The translations under genes and the position numbers were made by a program. Of a DNA stretch of 64,000 nt, positions 45,792 through 57,964 are shown piece by piece. Below the pieces are notes generated by a model. That model saw only the letters and a list, made by a program, of their open reading frames with translations, was not told the DNA's origin and did no database searches. The DNA is from Phyllostachys edulis. Lineage: Eukaryota; Streptophyta; Magnoliopsida; Poales; Poaceae. Where the stretch lies: the NCBI GenBank assembly GCA_036346405.1, contig CM070567.1, positions 46,053,633-46,117,632 on the forward strand, written 5' to 3'. Positions within the stretch are counted from its first letter, which is position 1, and every line of letters begins with the position of its first letter.

Positions 45792-46978
45792 TTAAAGCTG
45801 AACAGACAAATGGTTTAGATTTTGAGACCATGTCCATTTGGCCACACAGACATCAATGTCATCATCGTTCGAATTTTCATATTCATATTCAAGCATGTGA
45901 ACATTGGGACGATCTACTTTTACTTTGTCACTTGATCTCTGAAAGTTCCTAGTTTCTTTAACTCGGCTTTCTTGTGCCAGAGCTTTCTGTAATACTTGGC
46001 TAACATCTAAGAAATCATGATTTTCTAACTTCTCTTTCAAGTGAGAAAGTAAACCTGAGTAGGCTAAATCAGCTAGGTCTTTATCAGAAATCATTAACTT
46101 GAAACATCGGTTTCTTACCTCTCTAAACCTCCTAATGTAATCAGCAACAGGTTCATTGTGCTTTTGTCTAACCGATGTTAAATGTGACAATCTTAACTCA
46201 GTATCACCAGTATAAAAATATTCATGAAACTTTTGCTCCAAGCGGGACCAGTGTGGCCAATTAGGTGCAAGTGAAGTATACCAATTAAATGCGATGCGGA
46301 TAGAGACAAAGGAAATAACCTTAACTTTAGAGCATCAATAGCACTAGCTTCACCACATTGCACAATAAATTGGCCTATATGTTCTAATGTGGATCTATTG
46401 TCATCTCCAGTAAATTTAACAAATTCAGGAACTCTAAACCCCCTAGGATATTGCACAGTATCATAAATACCAGGGTATGGCTTTTGATATGAATGTGACC
46501 TTCCTTTAGACTCTACCCCAAATGTCTCTCTAAACATATTGGCTACTTGTTCTCTAATGTTCCCAGGCCCAACATACGTCTCGGCCGTAGGCCGATCAGG
46601 TGTCTCATTGACTGGTTGTGGTGGCCTAAAAACATTAGGTTGTAGAGTGTCATAAGCATACTGTGGAGCTTGGTTCGGTTGTGTGTGTGAAAAATGACCG
46701 CCCGACAACGGCCCATATGCAACACCCGAACCTTCAGGAGGTATAGGAGGTGTACTATATGCTACAGTGTGGTACAAAGGTGTTTGCAAGTTTGTTGAAT
46801 TGTCTCTCACACCACTGTAGTTGTCAACATTATGTGCACCCGAATTTATCATGCTAGGATCTGCATATGAGAACGGCACAAGAGCCATAGATCCAGGTAT
46901 AGCAGTAGTATGTGATGAAGTATTATGATCCACCGGAACTAACCCATTAGTTCGGCTATGTATGTGCTGCATCGGCAC
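45792..46978 (-). pseudogene. Tat element gag core
   Basis: 46978-46193 has a Pro/Ser/Tyr-rich N-part (TVAYSTPPIPPEGSGVAYGP) and YPRGFRVPEFVKFTGDDNRS with LEHIGQFIVQCGEA. A shift near 46240 leads to EQKFHEYFYTGDTELRLSHL and NEPVADYIRRFREVRNRCF, the Retrotrans_gag core that forms the capsid. Between this piece and the zinc-finger segment (45688-45791) short stops occur. Confidence 0.9.
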
Positions 46979-46981
46979 ACT

Positions 46982-47533
46982 CTACGGGATAATTCTAGAT
47001 GATGTATTTGTTGTCGATGTGCTGACAAGCAAGGAATTATGCTGAGCATTGCCATCACTGTTACTACTGTAAGCATGGGGCAAAACAGGCTGCTTCAGAT
47101 TTTTCTCACTTTGCGCTTCAAGACCTATAGCCTTAAGACGACTAGATAGCAACCTATCCATAGTAGCACCTATTTGTTGATCAATCATTAAAGCAATTTG
47201 CTCTTCAGAAAGAGATGCATTACTTACGATGAGAAGCGCTTCAGTTTAATGTAAACAGATGGCAATTCACCCTCCTTTTTGACAATACCTTGCCTTGTCT
47301 TTTGGAAACATGATAACATCAATTTGTCAAATTCCAGTTTGCGTTGTTCATACTCCCAGCGATACTCTTCGGGCAGGTCCTCAAGCGTGGGAGTGATGAT
47401 GTTTTTGGCATCAACAGTGGATCCATCCTTGGCCATGCTTGCAAAGATTACTCCCTGGCTTGGTTCAAACAAAGGCTTCTTCTTGATTTTGCCGAGGAAC
47501 GAGTTCTTTGTAAACCTATAGCCGAATTGATCT
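46982..47533 (-). pseudogene. Tat element gag N-terminal part
   Basis: The likely start is the Met of MAKDGSTVDAKNIITPTLED (about 47435). EEYRWEYEQRKLEFDKLMLS follows, ending at 47224. A second frame holds EEQIALMIDQQIGATMDRLL (to 46982). The segment is helical in character and typical of grass Gypsy gag N-termini. Confidence 0.75.
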
Positions 47534-47551
47534 TCCCCAGTGGAGTCGCCA
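47534..47551 (-). other. Tat element primer-binding site
   Basis: TGGCGACTCCACTGGGGA on the - strand, five bases from the 5' LTR. I do not assign the tRNA. Confidence 0.75.
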
Positions 47552-47556
47552 ATTTG

Positions 47557-49115
47557 TGTTGCGCACAAAAATGGTATCGCGCACAACACGACGATCGCGG
47601 CAGCAACGAGGTGCTTCGGATCACGTCACCAACACGCAGAGCCTAGGCGGAGCTAGTCGTGGCGCAGCGCGGCGGTGTTTCGCACGGATTGATCTTGCGA
47701 TCTTGCCGAACGGAAAGCGAAAGAGGTTGGAAAGGCACGGGACTACGAGGAACTATGAATAAAAGTAGATGCAATTGGTATTTGATCGATTGGTTGATAT
47801 CTTTTACAATCGGCATCAACCGTTCTAAAGGGCGGCAGGTCTCAGTCGTAAGGGCTTGGAACTCCTAATCCGATCAAGATCTTTATAGATATGATTCGGT
47901 TACAACCTCCAAGCCTTCTATACTTGACATATTTTTCCTTTAAATACGCAAGTTTTCCATATAACAATTCTTTACGGAAAGTCTTGAAGAAATCCTCGCT
48001 GAAGATCCGCGCGGGAGGTCCCGAGAACAACTCGAACGAAAACACGGTAGTTCCGCCAAGTAACAGCCGGAACGACCGTAATGAGGTAATACCGCACTAA
48101 ACAAGCCGGTCATACCGCTCCAGTAGCAGCTGGTTGTCTTGAAGTCTTCGCGAAATTCTTGAATGAACCACGGTACTACCACCACAAAATGCCCGGTACT
48201 ACCTTTGTGCGGTATTACCGCTCCATACCGCGGAACTACCGCTCCTCAGAAAAAGTTCCAAAGCTTCACAGATACACGCCTTGCCACGTGAACGGCCCAG
48301 ATTGAAATGGCCAATCGAACGCTTCACAAGTCGCTACGTTAAGGCGGTTCAAGCGTTACGCTGTTTTGAGCCGTCGATTTCAATCGACGCCGACAAAATC
48401 CTTTACGTTCGGATGGTCCGAACGTTCACCATGATCTGGACCGTTCGATTTCAATCGGACGTCACTAGGAATCCACCTCAGATCAAGTGACCTGCGGTAA
48501 TACCTTTGCATACATGCGGTAGTACCGCTCAGCAGTGGATCCAAGAATACGGTATTACCAACATTAAACATGTGAAATTACCTTTGAGCGGTAGTACCGC
48601 TGCATATTGCGGAACTACCGCATTACTAAAATGCTTCAAACGACCTCAAAAACCTGTGTTTTGCCACGGAGACAGTCCAGATTGAAATGGCCAATCGAAC
48701 GCTCCACAAGCCTCTTTACGTTCGGACGGTTCGAACGTTCACCTGCTTTTGAGCCGTTAGATTTCAATCGGACGCTTCATAAGTCCTTTTACGCTCGGAT
48801 AGTAAGAACGTTCACAATGATCTGGCCCGTCCATTTTTAATCGGACGTCATCAAGAACCTACTCAGATCAAGTGTCTTGCGGTAGTACCGCTGCATTATT
48901 GCGGTAGTACCGCTTCGCGGTAGTTCCGCACTTAACTTGCCGATACTACCGATTTGGCTATTACTTGCTGAAAACTATGACTTCAACAAAAACCAAATGT
49001 GATCCAATAGCATGCGGTACTACCGCCAAGGAACACACGGTCGTACCGCGTTGAAAAGCAAAACCTCTCAAGAGGTCTTTAAAGCCCTTTAAAGATGCTA
49101 AATCTTGTCATCAAC
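47557..49115 (-). repeat. Tat element 5' LTR (right copy)
   Basis: Partner of 22219-23787, 1559 bp. Differences are mostly transitions, plus a cluster of indels at about 48330-48400 inside the palindrome region. Confidence 0.93.
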
Positions 49116-49120
49116 AACTT

Positions 49121-50191
49121 GCTTGAATATTCTTGGATAAGCAAGTCATGAGCTTCCTTTAGCCCCGCATAAGAATCTTTTAGAGAAATATACTCTCTAC
49201 TTAAGACCTTATATTTTGACTTTTCTTTTCCAAGATATTCATTTAAGTCATCAAGCATAGCCATTAATTCGTCATAAGTTGGTTCATTACTATCAATGGA
49301 TTTTACCTTATCTCCTTTTGCCATGAGGCAAGTAGGAGTGGAGAATAGCGACAGAGCTTCCTTGATGGCAATGCAGATTAGTCCCTTCTTCTTAAAGGAC
49401 TCATCCTCATCGGAATCGGAGTCACTTGACTCATCATTTGAATCCCACTTTCCAATGTGGGCTTCATGCTTGCCATTTTTGTGAAGCTTCTTGAAAAATT
49501 TCTTCTTGCCATTATATTCCTTCTTCTTGTAAGACTTGTCCTTGTCTTCCTTCTTTTCGGGGCAACGAGAAGCAATGTGCCCCTTCTCTTCACAATTATA
49601 GCATCGAATGTTGCTATAACGCTTCTTGTCACTTGAGGATTGCCCCTTTTTGCACTTGTCGAAGTTGTAGCTTCTATTGGGGTGTCTCTTCATGACCCTC
49701 TTCATTCTTCTTACAGGAAGTGCATACTTCTCGTCGGAGTCTTCTTCTTCATCCTCATCACCACTTGATTCCGCTTTGGCTTTGAAAGCGGTAATTTTCT
49801 TCTTTGAGGATGATGTCTCCAAGAGCTCTTCTTTGTCCTTCTTGAACAACTCATTTGTGATGAGGTTGCCCAATAGCCCCATTGGTGTCATTCTTGGCAA
49901 CTCGGGAGAGTTGAGAAATAGTGTCACCAACGTTTCATATTTGTCCGGAAGAGCCCTAAGAATCTTGCTCACAATATCAACATCAAGAAAGTTAGTCCCA
50001 AGGCCTTTGAGTTCATTCACAATGTTGTTGAGTCTTGAATACATCTCATTGATGTTTTCATGAGGCAACATTATGAATGTCTCATATTTGATCCGAAGCC
50101 TATGCAATTTGGCTTCTTTGACCGTGGATGTACCCTCATAGATTTCCGAGAGAGTTGTCCAAATAGCATGAGCATTTTTCAAGTTGCTCAC
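49121..50191 (-). pseudogene. Sirevirus gag, main part
   Basis: Open frame between the solo LTR and the Tat insertion. NLKNAHAIWTTLSEIYEG, KLHRLRIKYETFIMLPHENI and LRALPDKYETLVTLFLNSPE form the UBN2-type capsid region. An acidic/basic linker and a good CCHC knuckle CYNCEEKGHIASRCPEKK (49603-49556) follow, then an acidic Ser/Asp stretch (NDESSDSDSDEDES) and a coiled-coil-like end. The frame here is intact; only the two insertions break it. Confidence 0.92.
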
Positions 50192-53100
50192 TGTGAGACC
50201 CCGATGTTTATTAGGCTCATAATACTTAGTCATCCGATTGACCCTAGTATTATCAACCAAATAAACCCGGTCTCGAGAGATGTATACTTCCTGAATGCAA
50301 GATACATACCTCACAACAAAAGAATGTATCAATTCCATACAACACATAGAACATAAGCAACAAACCAGAAGTTAACATTAATATGGAATAGATATTACAA
50401 AAGAGAGGCCCTTAGGCCCAATAACAATAGTTACAAAAAGATAACAATGAAGCAAAAGTGCCATAAAGATGGCTATAACACAAAGCCAATCAGTGTGCCT
50501 TAACCCCTAGGCATCTGACCGGACCGCCAAGCTAGTCGTCGAAGAAACTGCAACACGTAGCACAAAAGAGAGGCTCTTGGAGCTCTCCTTCTTCCTCTGC
50601 AACAAAAGCCACAAAATGCCACAACCACGGCGAGATGAGTACATAAAGTACTCCATAAGACTTACATGTGAGATAACATAACTATAAATAGCTACATGCA
50701 AGCTTTATTTAAGTGGATGAGGCTTTGGACTCATTTTAGCATAAAGCAACATTTATTTGCAATAACATAATAGATTGAAGGCAATTTGGCAAAGCATTTT
50801 TAAATGTTGAAGTAACAACGAGATAATAACATAATAACACAACAAGAACAATCACGAAGTGACTAACCCAAGTCACCACAACAATAGCATGAACTCCCGT
50901 TCATACCAACCATGTCAAGTTTTAATTAAAGGTTGTAGTCTAGTCTTGAACGACCTTACCAAGCATGTCCATAACCTAGGGCGAGGCTATTCAATAGTTT
51001 TATCCTGCGGGTGTACCACTTTGTACCCACACGTCGACCGCCTTTCCTTTAGGCACACTACCTTAGGTGTGCTTGACGCATTAAGTCCTCTGAGACATTT
51101 CCAATGGACAATGCTAATTCTGAGTCGCACAACCCACGGGAGAAGGAGACATCACACAACCTTCCCGGAAGCTAATGCTCCCTCCCACATCACACACACA
51201 TTTTATTTTTAAAACACACCAACCGAGCGACCCCAATTAACACCGCCCAAAGTACTTAGTCAAGAGGGGTTCCATATGCCCTCGTGTGGTTAGTCTGTGA
51301 AATCGCAACTTAGTGACCCAAGTACTCGGTCCTTAGGGACCCGGGCATACCACCACATCCAAAAACCACGCCATCCATCCAATATGCCCAAGTCTAAATC
51401 AATCTTTTATTTTCAGTTTTGATTTTACAAATTAATCAAAGCACAAGTCTTTGGACATATAGGAGTAATAATCAGTTTTGAGTGATCAAGACCATCGACT
51501 AAGTCGATGATCGCCCATTCTACCGAAAACTAAGCATGTCTAAGCAATTTACATCGAAACTACTAAGTGATAAGAGCTCATCCAACGAGCTCCCACCACA
51601 GCAAATAACCTAGGCTCATGGTAGTAGAGGATGAACAATTCCTACAGATTATGCAACTATAGGCTTGCTAGCGACATTTAACACAAAGTAGCATGCATAC
51701 ATAGAAGTAAAACGATGTATTAAGCTTTAAAGTAATGGGACAATGATGGAAATGATCAAACTGCTTGCCTTGTTGCTGGCCAAGTTGTGGCAGAGGGTCG
51801 CTCTCGGGATCACCACAAATGTCGAAACCTAACGGAAAAGCGAGAAAGAACCGATAAGAACGACGAAAAACCAAAAGGACGCAACAGAGAAACTTCTCCG
51901 AAAGCTATGAAAATTTTACAGCAGCAAGACAATGATTTATCATGAATTTAGCAACAAGAACCAATTGATTTGGATTCTCAATGCAAAAGATATGATGAAA
52001 TCAATTCTGCTCAGCCTATTAATTAGAAATAGGTTACTGTTCATCGCAAAATTTTCTAGAATAGAAGTGAAGCTGAAATTTTTACTGTAAAACCAGCACT
52101 TCATGAGATGAATAACACAATTGAGTTCATCTCATTTGGAGCTATTATGCACTTCCTACCATTTTTCAAAACAAGAACTTGAACAAAATTATAATGCACA
52201 AGTCCTCAATTTCCTAACAGCAACATGCTCAAGACCAATTTTCACAGTGAGTTCACTAAGAGAGGAAACCAACAAAGTTGGTCTCACCCAAAAATAATCT
52301 ATAGAGCATTAGTTATGTACTTTACAAGTTAAGCATTGATTTAAGTGCACATTTTAAAGTTGGTTTTAAAATCTAATGGCAAACTGTGCTCTGGAGCTGA
52401 ACTCAACTTACAATCATTTTTGGATTAAAGTCAAGTTCAAGACAGAGCTAGCACAATTTGAATGACCTCATTTGGAATTAAAATGAAAGAGATATGAAAT
52501 TCTAAAGTCTATACCTTATTTCAGGTTTAACTAAGACCTCACAGAATTTCTAAAACTCACAAGGGTATGGGAGGGCGTGAGCCACAGATCTTAAATCCAA
52601 CGGCTCAAGACCTCCCAGAGAACATCACATTCACAAGACGTGAAGGACCTCTTAGCAACTCACATGCGCGAGGTGAGGGAGGTCGGGTAGTGATGCGAAA
52701 TCCAACGGACCACAACACGAAAGGAGGTCCGGAACGGACCAGATCTAAAGGGGAGGTTCTCAACGGTTGAGATCTTCCAAAGGAAGGTCCAAACTATCAA
52801 GATCTCCCCAAGGAAGATCTACATTGTCAAGACCTCACAGGGGAGGTCCTGGACGGTCCAGATGTTCCAAGGAGGTCCTCGATGGTTCGAGATCGTCGAG
52901 GGAGGACCTTGACGGTCAAGATCTACCCGGGAGGTCATGAACTACCGAGACAACCTAGGGAGGTCCTAAGGAGGTCCTAACGTCCGCAGACCTCCGGGAA
53001 GGTCTGGGCGGCCACGATTGCGCAAGGGGAGGTCTTGGGCGCTCGAGATCTCCTCGGAGGAGGTCTGACGTCCTGCACCAGCGCTTTAACTCAGCGCCGC

Positions 53101-55657
53101 ACTTGGACATGAATAAATGCGCCGGGACCATGAGGAGGTCCGCGAGGGAGGTCTTAAATGCACGCATTAAAGGGTGGATTAAAGGCGCTAAGACATCCAA
53201 TGATTACAATGATTGGAACACATGATTAGCGCATTAAACATGGAGGATTTCGTCCTAAAACGACAACGACGCTGCCGTTGTGTCCCAAAAACCCGAAAAA
53301 AGATGTGGTCATCGCCGGCGATGTAGAGCCCGCCGCGAGATCCAATGGTACCGTTGGGTCCGCAATAACCATGCGCACTCAAAGGACCTCCTCTCAACGG
53401 CGGCGTTTTGAACGCCAAGCGAGCCGAGAGGACAACGAAGACAAGCACACGGCAAAATCCAAAATGCAAAAGGGAAGCTCATGCGACATCCAATCAGCGT
53501 GTGCCCAATTTAAAAGCTCCGCGACCTCATACATGCGGTGCCCAGCTAAAGGACTATCGAGGAGTACACGGAGGTCCTAAGGTCTTTGAGGAGGTCGAGG
53601 AGGGAGGACCGTGCCGGGAGGAAGGGTGCTCCACGGCCAAAGCTTCAACTTCAAGCTCCACTTTGTCCCCTCTGCAAATACCCAACAATATCAAGTTAGG
53701 CCTTGGTCCCGGAGGGTAGGGCACAAATGGAAGCAAGGAGAAAAGGAGGAAAAACTCCAGGACCCTTGTCCACCGAGGAGCTTCAAGCTTCTCAACAATG
53801 GCGCCAAGAGGGAGGAGAGGAAAGCTCAAATGACACGGTGCAAGCTTAGAGCTTAGAAGTGTGCCAAAGAAGCTAAGGGAGGAACCCAATGGGGTTTTAT
53901 ACTTTGGGAGAAGCAGGCACAGTGGGGTTAAGCTCATGGTGAGCTTAGCCCATGGCTCGGTCTAGGGTTTGGACAAGACACGAGGTGACATGGTGGCAGT
54001 GCAGTGTGGGACAGGAAGAGGCGGAAGGTGACACGCATTTAATCTTGGTCGACAAAGAGTTGTTATAAGGTACACAAAGGGACAGTGGGCATTAATTCAC
54101 TTGCTCGAGGCCACGCATGCGTGACCAAGGAAGGAGAAGAACAGGGAGGTCATTTTGACATTGGATAAGCCCACGGGAGGTCCTGCCCTCCGATGTGGTT
54201 TTGAACCGTTATGTTTTAAGTGGTGGGTGGAGGTCCCACCCATACGATCAGGACGGGGAGGTCGTGGCCCTCCGATTTCCTTAATGTGTAAGCGCACGTG
54301 AGGAAAAGGGACAGGAGGTCCAAAGCGTTGGATCTCCATCCAACGGTGTGGACCTCCAGTGAGGACTTAACCGCACGCGATCAAAAGGACATGAGGGGAG
54401 GTCATGGCCTTTGGATTTAAATCCAAGGGCACCGACACGATGGGGAGGTCTCGATATGATGCATAGCAGCAAGGGAGGTCAGGACCGTTAGATTTAGATC
54501 TAAGGGTTCCGATCAAAAGAGGTGGAGGTCCTGAGCTTGCGCAACGCACAAGGGAGGTCAGGGCCTTTAGATTTAGATCTAAGGGCTACGATCTCACGTC
54601 TTGTTGCCGGGAGGTCTCAAAAGCATGAGACAAAAGGAGGTCGTGACAGTAGATTTTAATCTAACGGTGCACAACAAAAGATGGGGAGGTTGTGAGCGCT
54701 TGATAGCGGGGAGGTCGTGAGTGTTGGATCTCGATCCAACGGCTCGACCTTGGTTAGGTGGGAGGTTTGTTTAGTTTAGGTTGAGAGGAGGAGGTCGTGA
54801 CCACGGATCTTGGATCCAAGGGCCGTGACCTCACGGAGGTGGGAGGACTGATCGAGTATGTTGAGGAGGAGGTCGTGGGCTGTTGGATTTGATCCAGCCG
54901 GCCACGACCTCAACAAATGGGATGACCTCGCCGCGATGGTTTAACAAATCGAGGAGGTCTTTGAGGTTTAACACAGGGGAGGTCATGACCGTGGATCTTT
55001 GATCCAACGGCAATGACCTCATGAGGTGGGAGGTCCTTGCGGTGTTGATCATGAGGAGGTCGTGGTGTTGGATGTAAATCCAGCAGTGCACCGATCAAGG
55101 TGGAGGTGAGGTCTGTGAGGTGCAGACATGGTTGGGCTGGACCACTTTGAATATGGCTAGCCCAAGGAACAAAGTAGGCTTTTAAATTTAGTTTTTAACA
55201 AATTGAAACTTACCAGAATTATTTGAGATAGCAAATGAACTCCAAATTTGATGAAATTTTAACTGGAGCTTGCTGACAATGAGATCAACCTTGCATAAAA
55301 TTTCCAGAGGTTATTATGCAATGCATTTTTCTCAGGAAATTCATGAAGGTTGTTTAAAGGATTGTTTCGCCTCCAAAAATTATCAATAAGTGTTATAACT
55401 CATGATATTTTTCAGAGGGGTCCCACATCAGTTTTGGGACCAAGGAAAATATATTCCAATTGTTTGGCACAAGATTTAAGATAATTGGAAAATGAGTTTG
55501 ATTTTTGGTCAACAAGAGCTTTGTGTTTTTGGATTACACAACTCTTGGACAAGAATTACATAAGCTTTTAGGGTTTTTCAAGATGTGAGAAAAAGTTTTA
55601 ATTTCTACACATATAATTATACTTGGTTAACCCTAATTATACATTTGGGATGTTACA
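50192..55657 (-). mobile_element. Solo LTR of the 5.5 kb Tekay family, inside the Sirevirus gag
   Basis: Reverse complement of the LTR at 24734-30233, from TGTGAG... at 50192 to ...GATGTTACA at 55657, with a perfect target duplication CTCAC (50187-50191 and 55658-55662). It carries the same parts: palindrome (about 51488-51510), second array (52570-52980), TATA (53902-53896), module array (54300-55110). It arose by LTR-LTR recombination of a full element. Sequence distance to the other two copies is larger than between them. Confidence 0.93.
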
Positions 55658-55914
55658 CTCACTCTATTGAACTCATTCGCGTTCAAAGCGCCAAAGAGAG
55701 CATTCATAGCTTGAGCATCTAAATGAGCATTACGCGTATCTTGATCTGTGAGTTCTAGTGGATTAAGAGGCATAGCGTAACCCTCATTTACGATTCTCCA
55801 AACGCTTGGACTCATGTCCTTTAAATAAATTGACATTCTAATTTTCCAATAAGCATAATTAGAGCCATCAAACAAAGTAGCCCTTCCTAAATCCATTCCC
55901 TCACTAGCCATCAT
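55658..55914 (-). pseudogene. Sirevirus gag, N-terminal part
   Basis: Starts at ATG 55914 (MMASEGMDLGRATLFDGSNY), 43 bases after the primer site, and continues AYWKIRMSIYLKDMSPSVWR, the DUF4219-like start of Copia gag proteins. The frame runs into the solo LTR at 55657 and resumes in phase at 50191 after removal of the LTR and one duplication copy. Confidence 0.92.
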
Positions 55915-55956
55915 TTTCTCTCCTAGACGGTTAAGTCTAAATCAATGAGAGACCAA

Positions 55957-55968
55957 GCTCTGATACCA
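55957..55968 (-). other. Sirevirus primer-binding site
   Basis: TGGTATCAGAGC on the - strand, two bases from the 5' LTR: complementary to initiator Met tRNA, the usual Copia primer. Confidence 0.93.
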
Positions 55969-55970
55969 CT

Positions 55971-57579
55971 TGTAGGATCAAGGATAACCGACTAGAGGAG
56001 GTTGAATAGGAGGTTTTTAAACTTTTTAACAATTTATCAATTTAAGCCAATTAATAACTTAGTCTAAACAAGTTACACTTCTAGCTAAGCAATTCAATAC
56101 AAGAAATAAGCTAGAAATGTAAATGCGGAAAGTGTAAAGACTAGAAATAACCACAATGAGACAATGATGTTTTTCCCGTGGTATCGAAGACTTGCCGGTC
56201 TTCACTAGTCCACGTTGAGGAAGCTTGACAACTCAAGCCGGCTCCACGAATTAAGCCTTCCCTCAATCACTATGGTTGTTCTTCCTCCGCTTCGGAGATG
56301 ACGAACACCAAACCACTCACAAGCTTGCACCGGGCCTCTTCACAATCTTCTTGAAGAGATCACCGTGCTCCACCACCAAGGCCGTCTAGGAGTTTGGCAA
56401 AACTCCAAGAGTAACAAACCAATGACCTTCGCTTGACGGCGCTCAAGTGCAATAGGATCAACTAGGATAAATGTATGCACTTGAATGAACTCAACCACCT
56501 CACAATGAATGCACAAAGGAATTTTGGTGTTGAGTGAATGCACAAGGCTCTCAAGGCTCTAAGGATGTTAAATGAACACTAGCAACCAGTCCTTGAGTAG
56601 TTGGGGGGTATTTATAACCCCCACCAACACTTATGACAGTTGGGGACCAAATCCCTAACTTTTAGCGAAATTCGGTACGACTGGCAACTAGGTTGCGGTA
56701 CAACCGGATTTTAGTCAGAGCACTGTAACGGCTATAACAGTCGCATTTAATACTCTAACATAGACGTTGAAATTTTCCCGAGCTGTACGACTGCCAACCA
56801 AAGTGCGGTACAACCGCATCACCGGGTCATACTGCATTGACGAGCGGTACAACCGATCGTAGGGTTTTCAAAACGCTGAAATTACATGCTCTTTGGAAAA
56901 TACGTACCGCCTTAGAAAAATCAGTACAACCGCAACACGGTTCAACCATTTCTTAGACACGGTACGACCGATTATCAAAGAGAGTTTTTGAGCCAAAATT
57001 CACTTGTACTGTTTTTATTGAACCACTAACTAAAAATCGGAACGACCGCAATGCGATAGTACCGCTCAAAGAGCCGATCGTACCGCATTAGCACTCAGTT
57101 GGCTGATGCCTTCAAAATCCGGTATTACCGCCAAGTAAAGCGCGGTCATACCGCACTAAGCGGTACAATCGCCATTATAATTGCGGTACTACCGATTTCT
57201 GACAAATGCACTTAAAGTTTTCAAATTCAATTTCAAGTTCAAATTCAAATGTATGCATAATCCTAAATTGATCCATATGGCATAAGAACATGCTACCAAG
57301 CTACTAGCCTTGATCTCTCTTAATAGTACGGTATTTAACCTACAATCCGGTCTTCCAACTAATTCTCCTAAGACCGGTAAAATATAAAAAGGATCCTAGA
57401 CTACTTGTACCTTGTCTTCAAGCCATGTAGATCTTCATATTGTTCTTTAGCATGCATCTTTACGTCATCAAGTTCACCAATGGGACTAAACCTTGTAAAT
57501 ACTTAATAAACACGTTAATCCCATATTCACATATTATCATTAATTACCAAAACAATTTTTAGGGGTCTAGATGCTTTCA
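55971..57579 (-). repeat. Sirevirus 5' LTR (right copy)
   Basis: Partner of 13716-15322. On the - strand U3 holds GCGGTACTACCG, CGGTCATACCGC and GCGGTACAACCG-type words (about 57195-56680) upstream of the TATA box TTATAAATA (56617-56609). Confidence 0.93.
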
Positions 57580-57959
57580 AAAAGACGCGAGCAGCATCCA
57601 ACGGCACAACGTGAACTGCGGAGGTGCGAAGACAACAATGGAACTGATCTGACAGTGCAAAGAAATGTGGGGCATCATCAAATGGACGTGGAAAAAAGAA
57701 CGACATGGCCCGTCTCTAATCACTTCCTTTCTACCTCCATTTATCGGGTAGGATGATTGACTCCTCATGATCCCGTTTGTCCTAAGCTGTCCGAGTGGGA
57801 TTGCTGCCTGTGACTACTAGGCCTAGTATAAAAGCTCTTTCTTCCTGGATCCTCTACATTTTGCTGCACAGTGCAATTTTTGCTTGCAATACAGGGGGAG
57901 AGAGAGAGGGAGGATACATGGTTCACACACCAAACAGCCACATGTCTTTTATTACTCTA
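57580..57959. other. Unassigned flank with a TATA-like box
   Basis: No gene seen. AGTATAAAAGCTC at about 57828-57840 could be a promoter, and a GAGAGAGAGAG run lies near 57898. It lies between the Sirevirus LTR and the solo LTR and may belong to the same unit as 63305-63910. Confidence 0.35.
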
Positions 57960-57964
57960 ATTCC

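Larger units (their letters stand above)
22219..49115 (-). mobile_element. Tat-lineage Gypsy retrotransposon nested in the Sirevirus gag
   Basis: LTRs 22219-23787 and 47557-49115 (TGTTGCG...CATCAACA) with a perfect target duplication ACTTG (22214-22218 and 49116-49120). The element lies on the - strand: primer site 47551-47534, gag, protease, RT, RNase H, a second archaeal-type RNase H, integrase, and polypurine tract next to the left LTR. The second RNase H marks the Tat lineage. Its integrase is split by the Tekay element at 24734-40956; without that insertion it is about 10.7 kb. Stops are few and mostly look like single C-to-T or G-to-A changes. Confidence 0.93.
13716..57579 (-). mobile_element. 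Sirevirus-type Copia retrotransposon, split by two nested insertions
   Basis: Paired 1.6 kb LTRs (13716-15322 and 55971-57579, TGTAGGATC...GCTTTCA) frame a minus-strand element. In transcription order it has a TGGTATCAGAGC primer site (55968-55957), gag, protease, integrase, reverse transcriptase and RNase H (Copia order), an envelope-like ORF and several polypurine tracts. The extra ORF, the repeated GGGGGAG tracts and palindromes in the LTR are Sirevirus hallmarks. Without the Gypsy insertion (22219-49115) and the solo LTR (50192-55657) it measures about 11.5 kb. Flanking 5-mers are GAAGG and AAAAG, so no clean target duplication is seen. Every gene carries stops or shifts. Confidence 0.92.
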
